Origin: Planosporangium flavigriseum | Lineage (GTDB): Bacteria > Actinomycetota > Actinomycetes > Mycobacteriales > Micromonosporaceae | Direction: 5' to 3' | Assembly: GCF_011947225.1 (NCBI RefSeq) | Contig: NZ_JAATVW010000022.1 | Span: forward strand, 1 to 64,000 | DNA length: 64,000 bases | Part shown: positions 8,850 through 16,422 of the stretch, piece by piece | How positions within the stretch are numbered: the first letter of the stretch is position 1 | Layout: the number at the start of each line of letters is the position of its first letter | The notes under the pieces: model-generated | Told to the model about the DNA's origin: nothing | What the model saw: only the letters and a program-made list of their open reading frames with translations | Databases searched by the model: none | Made by a program: the position numbers and the translations under genes

Positions 8850-9556
8850 TTGATTCCAATGGCTCTGATGCGGTCCAATGCGTGGTCGATGTCGGCCTGG
8901 GAGACGGCGACCTCCGTGCGTCGGCTGGCGGGTGCATGTGCGGTACCCGCTCGCCAGACGACGGTCTGCTGATCCGGATGCCATTGGAATGCGCACGGCC
9001 GAACAGCTGGACCGCGGACGAAGAGCGTGATCGTGCCCGGTTCGACCGTCGTGGACGTCAACATTACGCTTGAGGATTGAAAATAGGCACTCCCGGCCAC
9101 CACAGGGAATGCCATCTCGGTGCTGAATTTGCTCGGATCGATGAGCCCGCTCACTCTTTCGTCGGTAATGGGGATGTGTGTGTCGTAGAAGTCGGAGATG
9201 CCCTCGGGGTAGAGGTCCTGGTTCGGAGCGTGCACGTAATGCGTCATCCCGCCCGCAAGAACCATGGTGGCGAAGTTGAACCGATGGGAGTGAGGGGTGT
9301 CGGTCACCTTGTCGCGCCACACGTGCAGCCGAAGGCGAAACCCGGACTCAAGCTCGTCGCGAAGCACGAATTTGAACCGAAACTCATCGACCTCGGTCAT
9401 GCGTGAGAGAACTGGATCGGCAAGCGATCGTTCGACGAGGCGGGCGAGCTCCGACCGATCGCCGGCATAGCTTTCGAGCACTTGAAGCGAGCTGTTCCTG
9501 GCGTCGGGCACGGTGACGCTCGGGTTCGAGGGCTGGCTGCTCATGATCGAGTTCAC
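8846..9556 (-). CDS. cupin-fold, putative metal-binding protein
   Basis: About 236 aa from GTG 9556, chosen because AAGGAG lies 7 nt upstream; an in-frame ATG at 9544 is an alternative. The core LRLHVWRDKVTDTPHSHRFNF followed by MVLAGGMTHYVHAP resembles the first cupin motif (two His for a metal ion) of cysteine-dioxygenase-like or small-molecule-binding cupins. Near the C-terminus CAFQWHPDQQTVVWRAG could close the barrel. The enzymatic role is unknown. It lies 28 nt after the NDK-like gene and overlaps the GHMP kinase by 4 nt, so it belongs to the same transcript. Confidence 0.6.
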   Translation of the reverse strand: MNSIMSSQPSNPSVTVPDARNSSLQVLESYAGDRSELARLVERSLADPVLSRMTEVDEFRFKFVLRDELESGFRLRLHVWRDKVTDTPHSHRFNFATMVLAGGMTHYVHAPNQDLYPEGISDFYDTHIPITDERVSGLIDPSKFSTEMAFPVVAGSAYFQSSSVMLTSTTVEPGTITLFVRGPAVRPCAFQWHPDQQTVVWRAGTAHAPASRRTEVAVSQADIDHALDRIRAIGIK

Positions 9557-9584
9557 TGACCGTCTCCTTTCCGGTAGGTGTGAT

Positions 9585-10586
9585 TTATATGCCGTTGGGC
9601 AATGGCAAGATGACGCCGAGTCCTGCGGCCCAATGTGCAACGCCATCGTCGTCAATTGTGCACACGGAGCCGGGCTCATCATGTTCGATCAACGTTGCGC
9701 CGATGACCATTCGATCCCAAACGGACAAGGCGGGCGCCGTTGTTCGCACGAGTTCTTCGATCTCTATCCACGAGGGGCGCCAATGCCGCCCCTTCGGTCC
9801 ACTGGGGTCGATCATCTCTATGAGGCGATTGAACGACGCTGGCGCCACGAGATCGCGAAGACGCAGTAGACTGCTTTCGTAGGAAAGGTCGTTGGCCTCG
9901 CCCAGGCTTGCCATCTCCTGGATCGCCTTGAGTAACTCGCTCGACTTCGTTCCGCGGTATCCGGCGCCGATTTCACTGTAGAGTTGGCGACGATCGACAC
10001 GTTCGAATAATATCGATGTCTCTCGAATCAGGTCGACCGGTTCATCGCAGGCGTGGACCATGGACATGGTTCGATTCGGGGCCGCGATGGCAGTGCGCAG
10101 GTGGCCCGGAGTCCTCAACTCCGGCTGCGCTGGTCCCTTCAGCTTGCGGAGTCTAACCGGGGCGGGCGTCTCATTGTCGAAGAGGTCGTCTCGACAGATC
10201 ACCAGTACGCCTTCTCCCGCGCAGTAGAGTGACTCTGCGAGATCCAACCGGTCAAGTGTCGCAACATTCCATTGATACCGCCAGATCGTGTTGATCAGGT
10301 TACGAGTCAGCTGTACGCGGCGAAAGAGTATGGGCACGAAGGCGTGCGATTCAAGGAATTCGATGATCGGCACCGCCCTTCCACCGACGACGGCTTCCGG
10401 CTTTATGATGATCATTGCAACGCGCTGCATCAATGGCGAGCCGGCGTCACCAAGCACATCGCGGATGTCTCGCAGACCCTGCCGCAGATACGCCTCGGCC
10501 ATGAACGCCTCGTATTTGTGATGCACTGCGCAGAGTGCTCTTTCGGCGTCGCATGGCGAGGGGCTGCTGATCAACTGCGCGCTCAT
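9585..10586 (-). CDS. nucleoside diphosphate kinase-like protein with C-terminal extension
   Basis: A 333-aa protein whose central part follows the NDK fold: VAMIIIKPEAVVGGRAV (the K-P-[DE]-A strand) and FRRVQLT, then LRTPGHLR (the catalytic Arg region) and NRTMSMVHACDEP (Asn and the phosphoryl-accepting His). Ordinary NDKs are about 140 aa. This one has about 55 extra N-terminal residues, an insertion before the His motif and about 110 extra C-terminal residues of unknown fold. All key catalytic positions I can align appear present, so it may still transfer phosphate, perhaps to a non-standard acceptor. A GGAGGAG ribosome binding site precedes ATG 10586. It is second in the cassette, after the radical SAM gene. 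Confidence 0.7.
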   Translation of the reverse strand: MSAQLISSPSPCDAERALCAVHHKYEAFMAEAYLRQGLRDIRDVLGDAGSPLMQRVAMIIIKPEAVVGGRAVPIIEFLESHAFVPILFRRVQLTRNLINTIWRYQWNVATLDRLDLAESLYCAGEGVLVICRDDLFDNETPAPVRLRKLKGPAQPELRTPGHLRTAIAAPNRTMSMVHACDEPVDLIRETSILFERVDRRQLYSEIGAGYRGTKSSELLKAIQEMASLGEANDLSYESSLLRLRDLVAPASFNRLIEMIDPSGPKGRHWRPSWIEIEELVRTTAPALSVWDRMVIGATLIEHDEPGSVCTIDDDGVAHWAAGLGVILPLPNGI

Positions 10587-10615
10587 TTGGCTGTGCTCCT
10601 CCAGATCACGCGCCC

Positions 10616-11713
10616 TCAGATGAAGGGATCGAAGTCCTCGGTCAGCACGACGTCATCGCGCTCGGCACCTGCGAGGATGGCCAGATTCGTCTGATGCCTC
10701 GCGCAGTGGAAAGAACAGTCGCGCCTGGGGTCGACAATGCCACGATCCGACGTCTCCCAGATCTCGTGAAACTTTTGTGTCACTGCGTCGCCCAGCATCG
10801 CCGCGGGATTGCCACGATGGTAGGAACAGACGTAGACCCCGGTGGGTGTGACAAGCGTGCGCAACTCGGCCACGCGACAACGACTGTATGGCTTGACCTG
10901 CACTGGGCTAGTGCCGCCATCGAGCGAAAGGTAGGTCGACGAGCACACGACCTCGAAGCCGTCGTTCTCAAGACTCCGGGCCGCCCCGAGCTGCGTGCGT
11001 ATCTCGGCAAGAGTCTGGTCATCAAGCGTCACGATGTAGTGGTCGTCGTCAAACATGGTCTTCAGCTCGAAGTAGTCGCACCCAATCTGCTTGGCCAATC
11101 GCGCAGCCTCGTAAATCTCGCGATGGTTTGTCTCTGGCGCATGCTCGCCGAGTGCCGGGCGCGACATGGTCAGGAACGAATAGCCGAGGCTTCCCGTCTT
11201 CGCCGCGGCCAAGGCCTGCATGTTGCGGATGACCTTGTCGAACTCACTCCCGCCTTGCTTGTTTGGGCGGAACAATCGGAAGGTTTCCGGTGTGGCAGCG
11301 TCGACCGATACGCGGACCCAGGATGCATACTTTGCCAGGGCGTCGAGGTGGCGATCGATCATGGTTCCGTTGGTAACCACGCCAATTGCGATCGAGTTCT
11401 CGCCGAGGACGCGGATCACGTCCCCCGTTCCGGGATGAGCGAGCGGCTCCCCGCCGCCGATCAGCACGACCGCCTGCACGCCGCACTCGGCCAGCTCAGC
11501 TGCGAGCTCGCCGAGCCGCGCCTTGGTGAACCGCCCGTTGTTGAGCAGCTTGCCGCTTATGCACTCCGGACAGGCAAGATCGCAGAATGTCGTCGGATCA
11601 AGATCGACGACTAACGGAGCACTGCTGCGTTCGCCACGTGCGATGGTTTTCGCAGCTGGCCAAACTGAGTGTTGATAGATCTTCGAGGTGAGGTCCAGGC
11701 GTTGATGAGCCAT
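10616..11713 (-). CDS. radical SAM enzyme with SPASM-like C-terminus
   Basis: A 365-aa protein. The [4Fe-4S]/SAM motif is CDLACPEC (CxxxCxxC) at about residue 48, followed by IGGGEPL (the GGEP motif) and VVTNGTM. The C-terminal part has four more cysteines (SRCRVAEL, YVCSYH, CSFHC), typical of a SPASM or twitch auxiliary cluster domain. Such enzymes modify peptides, amino acids or sugars by radical chemistry. ATG 11713 is chosen because GGGAG lies 8 nt upstream; the ATG at 11728 is less well placed. It is the first gene of a five-gene minus-strand operon, and the cluster also encodes a PqqD-like protein, a known kind of partner for SPASM enzymes. Confidence 0.85.
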   Translation of the reverse strand: MAHQRLDLTSKIYQHSVWPAAKTIARGERSSAPLVVDLDPTTFCDLACPECISGKLLNNGRFTKARLGELAAELAECGVQAVVLIGGGEPLAHPGTGDVIRVLGENSIAIGVVTNGTMIDRHLDALAKYASWVRVSVDAATPETFRLFRPNKQGGSEFDKVIRNMQALAAAKTGSLGYSFLTMSRPALGEHAPETNHREIYEAARLAKQIGCDYFELKTMFDDDHYIVTLDDQTLAEIRTQLGAARSLENDGFEVVCSSTYLSLDGGTSPVQVKPYSRCRVAELRTLVTPTGVYVCSYHRGNPAAMLGDAVTQKFHEIWETSDRGIVDPRRDCSFHCARHQTNLAILAGAERDDVVLTEDFDPFI

Positions 11714-12341
11714 GCACTGTGCTCCCATTGAGTGATGTGGTTCTCGGAATTACCGACCTACTTGGCAGTTGGGCTGGGTGAGACGGCGTCGTTTGCTGCG
11801 CGAAGCCCCGACCGGCACCAAGTGATGTCGCGGAGCGAATTAGACCGGCCGCGACACATGCCACTCATTGAGCGACAACTGATGCATTGAGCCCCGTTCG
11901 CAAATCAGTTGGCTGGCAACGTCATCACGATCGCCACGATCTGTCAAGGCACGTGACGGTGACGAGCGTCAGTTGATGTCCGTAGCCCGAGAAGCTGGCT
12001 CCCATACCCGTCCAGGTGAGGGGTTGACCGTGCCAATCTATAACGCTACTTCCACTGATTATGTGATCTGCATCACATTGTCTGATAATTTATGCTGTTC
12101 TATGCTCCTCGCTATTAGCTCGCTTACGTTTTGAAAGTCGCGGTACTAATGTAAGAACTCGGTGAGCGGCACATTCGCATTATCTTTACGGCTGGGTGTG
12201 CCGCAAACCGGGGTTGTACGAGCTTCTCGTCGAGCGTTTTTCCGTGACATGATGAGCTTGATCTGATCAATGGTGGCCTTTTTTGCGGAGGCATTCGAAT
12301 GCTTATCGCAGACGCAAAGGTATGGATCCACGGGAGGTAAC
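11714..12341. promoter_or_regulatory. divergent control region of the biosynthetic cluster
   Basis: This 628-nt region separates the minus-strand cassette from the plus-strand KS operon. The part from about 12020 to 12250 is clearly AT-richer than its surroundings, as expected for promoters in a high-GC genome, and contains a perfect CRP-type palindrome at 12062-12077. No protein-coding frame is convincing until the small ORF at 12342. Confidence 0.55.
12062..12077. promoter_or_regulatory. CRP/GlxR-type operator
   Basis: TGTGATCTGCATCACA is an exact match to the TGTGA-N6-TCACA consensus bound by CRP and by the actinobacterial homologue GlxR/Crp. It sits in the AT-rich middle of the divergent control region, about 350 nt from the radical SAM start and about 280 nt from the small ORF before the KS gene. 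Confidence 0.65.
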
Positions 12342-12506
12342 TTGCGAAGCTCGACGACGCCGGCGGGAATGGGCATTCGCGGAAGGCGGAGCGCTCGGAA
12401 CGCGACTGCGGAGAAAGTACTCGGGATCCGGGAGAAGCTGACCGGGGTGCTCGAATCGTTGATCACCGAGCGCCGACTGCTGATAGGGCATGGGGCGGTC
12501 CGATGA
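12342..12506 (+). CDS. small ORF, 54 aa, coupled to the KS gene
   Basis: TTG 12342 lies 4 nt after a strong GGGAGGTAA ribosome binding site and opens a 54-aa frame ending in TGA that overlaps the ATG of the KS gene (ATGA). The sequence is basic at first, then helical (EKVLGIREKLTGVLESLI, then TERRLL). An in-frame ATG at 12270 would extend it to 78 aa, but without a ribosome binding site. It could be a leader that couples translation of the KS gene, a docking peptide or a precursor peptide. Function unknown. Confidence 0.5.
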   Translation: MRSSTTPAGMGIRGRRSARNATAEKVLGIREKLTGVLESLITERRLLIGHGAVR

Positions 12507-14872
12507 GAAGTGAGCCACCTCGTAGTCGCCCTGTCGCGGTGATCGGCATGGCCGGTCGCTTCGCTGGGGCGGGCGATGTAGCGCAGTACTGGGGAAACCT
12601 TCTTGACGGTGTCGAATCGGTTAGCCGGGCGGATGAGCGGCCTGTGACCGACGGCGGGTTCGTGAGGTCGGTAGGGAAGGTCAGCGACGTCGATCGGTTC
12701 GACGCGGACCACTTCCGGGTGCCGCCGGCGGAGGCCGTCACCTTGGATCCGCAACAGCGGATCCTTCTGGAGGTCGCGGCCGAGGCCCTGGACGACGCCG
12801 GCTACGCGGGCGAGCGCGATGCCGTGGTCGGTGTGTTCGTTGGGTGTGGGGAGAACCTGTACTACCGCGACTTCCTCGCTCCCGTCGAGGCCAGCGCCGG
12901 GCGCCTTGGCGATGTCCGGGTCGCCCTGGCGAACGAGAAGGACTTTCTCGCGCCACGGCTCGCGTTCAAGCTGGGATTCACCGGACCTGCCATCACCGTG
13001 CAGACCGGATGTGCCACGTCGCTCAGCGCGGTCGCGCTGGCATGCTCGTCACTGGCTGCAGGGGACTGCGATATCGCGCTGGCCGGCGGTGTCAGTCTCC
13101 TGCCGCCGGATATCGATGGCTACACCTACCACGAGGGCGGAATACTGTCGGCTGATGGGCGCTGCCGTCCCTTCGACGTCGGGTCATCGGGGACCGTGCC
13201 CAGCTCTGGCGCCGGAATTGTGGTACTCAGACGTGACGATGACGCGCAGGCCGACGGCGACAACCGTCGGGCCGTGATCCGTGGCTGGGCCGTCAACAAC
13301 GACGGTGGAGCACGCGCGGGATTCGCTGCACCCAATGTGGACGGTCAAGAGGCGGTGATCCGAGCCGCGCTCGCTCGGGCCGGTCTCACTCCGGGCCAGG
13401 TTGGCTACGTCGAAGCTCACGGCACCGGTACCGCCCTCGGGGACATGGTCGAGTTCGAGGCGCTCCGGAGGGTGTTCGCCGGCGATGGCCGACCGTCCGG
13501 GTCCGTCACCCTCGGTGCGGTCAAGGCGAACATCGGCCACGCCGATGCGGCGTCGGGCGTAGCGGGACTGATCAAGGCGACCTTGGCTGTCGAGAGCGGC
13601 ACGCTGCCTGGGACGGCACACTTCTCCGCGCCGAATCCTGAACTCGACATGGGCTCGACGCCCTTCGCCATGACCACCGAGACCCGCCCATGGTTGACGG
13701 ACGGTTCGCGCATCGCCGGCGTGAGTTCTTTCGGGCTGGGTGGGTCAAACGTCCACGTCGTCCTCGAGAGGGCGCTTGCCGAGCCAGCCGTGACGACCAT
13801 GAGACCCCGCGTAGTGCTGACACTGTCCGCCCGTACCGACGAAGAGCTGCATCGGATGCGCGAGCGGCTCGCCGAACGGCTCGAGACGGTGACGCCGGCC
13901 GACTCTGCCGAACTCGCCGACATCGCCTACACGCTTGCCGTCGGGCGCGGCCGTTTCGTCAGACGGTGGTCGGCGGTGGTCAGCAACAGTGCCGACGCGA
14001 TCGCGAAATTACGAGCACCCGGTGAGATGGCCAGGTCCAACGCGCGCTGGTCGCTGGCGATCGCCGGGGCCCCTGCTGATCTGGCGGAGCTGGGGAAGCG
14101 GCTCCAGGTATCCGAGCCGATGGTGCGGTCGGGCCTCGTCGAGCTCACTGGATCGACGGAGTTGAGTGGCCTAACCGCAGAACGAGCCGGCGCGCTCGTG
14201 GCGGCTGTTGTCGGCCGGGTCCTGCAGCGTCTCGGGCTGGTCTTCTCCCGAGTGGATGCGCAGGCTTGGGCGCGACCGGTCGCGCAATGGCTCGCCGCGG
14301 GCGCCGACACCGCATCGTTGGCTGCGGTCCTGGGCGCCTGCACCGACCCTGCCGAGGGCAGAGACGCCCGCCACAGCCCCGGTCAAGTGGTGATCGGACC
14401 ATCGTTCGACCTGGACGAAGTGCTGGCTACGGCATGGCAGGCGGGATCCGGGGTCGACTGGGCGACCTACTACGCCGAAGAACCGCGACGGCGTGTCTCG
14501 CTGCCCTCCTATCCGTTCACCCGGCGCCGCTTCTGGCTCGACCGTCCCGTGCGCCCGTCCGGCGTCGCCGGTAGCTCCTCGGGCGAATCAGCGCGCCGGA
14601 ACGGGGTGAACATCGTCAACTATGTCGAGCAGGTGTGGCGCGACGTTCTCGGCGTCGAGAACATCCCGCTGGACGCGCACTTCTCGGATGATCTGGGCGG
14701 CGACTCCATATACGCGGTGGAGGTCACTGCCCGCCTCCGCGAGGGGCTGGGGCTCGAATTGCCGGTTGACCTGCCGTTCGTAGCCCCCACAGTCGCTGCC
14801 ACCGCGGCTTTCGTCGAGGAAGCCTCGGCCAACAAGGAGACAGGCTCATGGTCACCATCAACGACAATATGA
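12503..14872 (+). CDS. polyketide synthase: KS - degenerate AT - ACP
   Basis: A 789-aa protein. The ketosynthase (about 10-430) has the full Cys-His-His set: C170 in TVQTGCATSLS (an unusual nucleophile loop), H306 in VEAHGTGT and H346 in KANIGHADAAS. It is followed by the KS-AT linker. The AT region is shrunken to about 170 residues and lacks the GHSxG nucleophile motif; QRLGLVFSRVDAQ stands where GHS should be. The post-AT linker (SLPSYPFTRRRFWLD) is intact. A C-terminal carrier domain has the attachment serine in LGGDSIYAVEV. Extender loading must therefore come from elsewhere in trans, or the KS may condense chains supplied by the NRPS without decarboxylative extension by its own AT. Confidence 0.9.
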   Translation: MRSEPPRSRPVAVIGMAGRFAGAGDVAQYWGNLLDGVESVSRADERPVTDGGFVRSVGKVSDVDRFDADHFRVPPAEAVTLDPQQRILLEVAAEALDDAGYAGERDAVVGVFVGCGENLYYRDFLAPVEASAGRLGDVRVALANEKDFLAPRLAFKLGFTGPAITVQTGCATSLSAVALACSSLAAGDCDIALAGGVSLLPPDIDGYTYHEGGILSADGRCRPFDVGSSGTVPSSGAGIVVLRRDDDAQADGDNRRAVIRGWAVNNDGGARAGFAAPNVDGQEAVIRAALARAGLTPGQVGYVEAHGTGTALGDMVEFEALRRVFAGDGRPSGSVTLGAVKANIGHADAASGVAGLIKATLAVESGTLPGTAHFSAPNPELDMGSTPFAMTTETRPWLTDGSRIAGVSSFGLGGSNVHVVLERALAEPAVTTMRPRVVLTLSARTDEELHRMRERLAERLETVTPADSAELADIAYTLAVGRGRFVRRWSAVVSNSADAIAKLRAPGEMARSNARWSLAIAGAPADLAELGKRLQVSEPMVRSGLVELTGSTELSGLTAERAGALVAAVVGRVLQRLGLVFSRVDAQAWARPVAQWLAAGADTASLAAVLGACTDPAEGRDARHSPGQVVIGPSFDLDEVLATAWQAGSGVDWATYYAEEPRRRVSLPSYPFTRRRFWLDRPVRPSGVAGSSSGESARRNGVNIVNYVEQVWRDVLGVENIPLDAHFSDDLGGDSIYAVEVTARLREGLGLELPVDLPFVAPTVAATAAFVEEASANKETGSWSPSTTI

Positions 14873-15186
14873 TCCTCATCCGCGGGCTGGATGTGACGGC
14901 CCGCCTCGCCGAGACGGTCGCGGAACTCAGCGACCGTGCCGCTGGCGGCGTCCTGCTGGAAACCCTGACGGGCCGCTACGTTCTCGACAGTGACGCACGT
15001 ATGGCATGGCTGCTGATCGATGGTCGCCGCAGCCTCGGTCAACTGCTCGACGGTGTCGCCGAGACGTCGGGCCTGCCACTCGAACAGATCCGGCAGTCGA
15101 CGTACCAGCTCTGCGAGCGGCTACTCGAACTCGGCCTCGTCGAAGTCGCCACGGCTGCCGATGTCGACGCCATCACCAGCCGTTAG
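14848..15186 (+). CDS. PqqD-like protein (RiPP recognition element fold)
   Basis: A 112-aa protein that overlaps the KS gene by 25 nt. ATG 14848 is supported by AAGGAG 8 nt upstream. The text TGRYVLDSDARMAWLLIDGR, followed by SLGQLLDGVAE and three helices ending in LLELGLVEVA, matches the PqqD fold: a DSDA-type strand, then -WxLIDG- and a winged helix. PqqD proteins present peptides to radical SAM/SPASM enzymes. Finding one inside an NRPS/PKS cluster that also has a SPASM-type radical SAM enzyme is unusual. Whether it binds a ribosomal peptide or a carrier-bound chain is unknown. Confidence 0.7.
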   Translation: MVTINDNMILIRGLDVTARLAETVAELSDRAAGGVLLETLTGRYVLDSDARMAWLLIDGRRSLGQLLDGVAETSGLPLEQIRQSTYQLCERLLELGLVEVATAADVDAITSR

Positions 15187-15193
15187 GTCTCGG

Positions 15194-16168
15194 ATGACCC
15201 GCCAACCGATCACTCGCGTCGGCCTCCAGTTCAGTGGCTACTCGTTCGCAGGTGTCACAGACGACAAGCTTTTCCAGCACGTCGCGGACGCCGCACGAGC
15301 AGCCGAGGCCGCCGGCTTCGACAGCCTGTGGACCATGGATCACCTCCACCAGATCGGATCGGTGGGGGGCCGGGATGAACCCATCCTGGAGGCATATACC
15401 ACCACTGCTGCCCTTGCGGCCGTCACCTCGGTCCCACGTCTCGGAGTGCTCGTCTCCGCCTGCGGATTCCGGAATCCAGCCGTCCTGGCCAAGATGGTCA
15501 CCACGATCGACATCATCAGCGGTGGCCGGGCCGTTCTCGGTATCGGTGCCGGTTGGCACGAGGAGGAGTACCGCGCGTACGGTCTTGACTTCCCTTCCGC
15601 GAGGGAGCGGTTGGCGGAGCTCGCCGAGGCGGTGCAGATCTGCCGGGCGATGTTCACCGAGTACGCGCCGCGGTTCTCCGGGACCTACCACAGCATCGAC
15701 GGGCCGCTCAACATGCCTGGTCCGATCAATCCTGACGGCCCGCCCATCCTTATCGGGGGTGGCGGTGAGCGGGTGCTGATTCCGATGATCGCCAGGCTCG
15801 GGGATGCCTGCAACTTCTTCGGCGGGCCGGCGACCGTACGACACAAGATCGAAGTTCTGGAACGGGCATGCGCGGCCGTCGGCCGCGACAGCAGTGAGAT
15901 CACGAAGACGTGGCTGGGCCACGTGATCATAACCGATTCCGAGTGGGAGCTCCATGAGGCGCTGGATCGGCTGGGAGTACTCCTGAATCTGACACCGAGT
16001 GCCGCTCGTGGATTCGCCCTCTGCGGCACCAGGGACCAGGTGCGGCGTCAGGTGCGGAAGTACCGCGAGTCCGGGGTGGATGGATTCATCCTCGCTGTCC
16101 TCGACCCCACCGATCTCGCGCACCTGCATGCCGTCGGCACGACCTTGCGGGAGGCAGTGGATGACTGA
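15194..16168 (+). CDS. LLM-class (luciferase-like) flavin/F420 oxidoreductase
   Basis: A 324-aa TIM-barrel oxidoreductase of the luciferase-like monooxygenase family. ATG 15194 gives the typical start RVGLQFSGYSFAG. Family blocks include AAGFDSLWTMDHLHQ, LGVLVSACGFRNPAVLAKM, RAVLGIGAGWHEEEYRAYG and PPILIGGGGERVL. F420-dependent members of this group reduce or oxidise C=N, C=C or alcohol groups in antibiotic tailoring. It is encoded between the PqqD-like gene and a free acyl carrier gene and overlaps the latter by 8 nt. It therefore probably acts on a carrier-bound intermediate (inference). Confidence 0.88.
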   Translation: MTRQPITRVGLQFSGYSFAGVTDDKLFQHVADAARAAEAAGFDSLWTMDHLHQIGSVGGRDEPILEAYTTTAALAAVTSVPRLGVLVSACGFRNPAVLAKMVTTIDIISGGRAVLGIGAGWHEEEYRAYGLDFPSARERLAELAEAVQICRAMFTEYAPRFSGTYHSIDGPLNMPGPINPDGPPILIGGGGERVLIPMIARLGDACNFFGGPATVRHKIEVLERACAAVGRDSSEITKTWLGHVIITDSEWELHEALDRLGVLLNLTPSAARGFALCGTRDQVRRQVRKYRESGVDGFILAVLDPTDLAHLHAVGTTLREAVDD

Positions 16169-16421
16169 TCGGACACGTGTCCCGGAGGCCGACCTTGACT
16201 TCGATGGCACCCCGGTCGAGATCCTTCAAGCTGTCTGGGCAGATGCTCTCGGCGTCGAAGAGGTCGACCCGGACGCCGGCTTCTTCGACCTCGGCATGAC
16301 GTCGGAGATGATGCTCGGCGTGGTTCGCGTTCTCCGCCGGCGCTGGCCCCGCCTCAGGATCGTGGACATCTTCTCCCACCCGACCGTCGGGCAGCTCGCC
16401 GCGTTCCTCGACGATGAATAG
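16161..16421 (+). CDS. free-standing carrier protein (ACP/PCP)
   Basis: An 86-aa carrier protein starting at ATG 16161, inside the end of the LLM gene. The attachment site reads FFDLGMTSEMMLGV, with the serine in GMTS in place of the common GGDS. The C-terminal helix DIFSHPTVGQLAAFLDDE is typical of carrier domains. It is convergent with the thioesterase gene that ends 2 nt away. It is one of three carrier domains made as a separate protein or on a separate gene from their catalytic partners. Confidence 0.88.
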   Translation: MTDRTRVPEADLDFDGTPVEILQAVWADALGVEEVDPDAGFFDLGMTSEMMLGVVRVLRRRWPRLRIVDIFSHPTVGQLAAFLDDE

Positions 16422-16422
16422 G

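Noticed and set aside
8850-9320. A longer GHMP kinase frame reaching up to 9320
   Set aside because: The extra 157 residues are Arg/His/Pro-rich shadow sequence antisense to codon structure of the cupin gene; ATG 8849 with ATGA overlap is a far better start.
15173-16210. 345-aa minus-strand frame opposite the LLM oxidoreductase
   Set aside because: Translation has no domain-like pattern and mirrors the GC3 bias of the real gene on the other strand.
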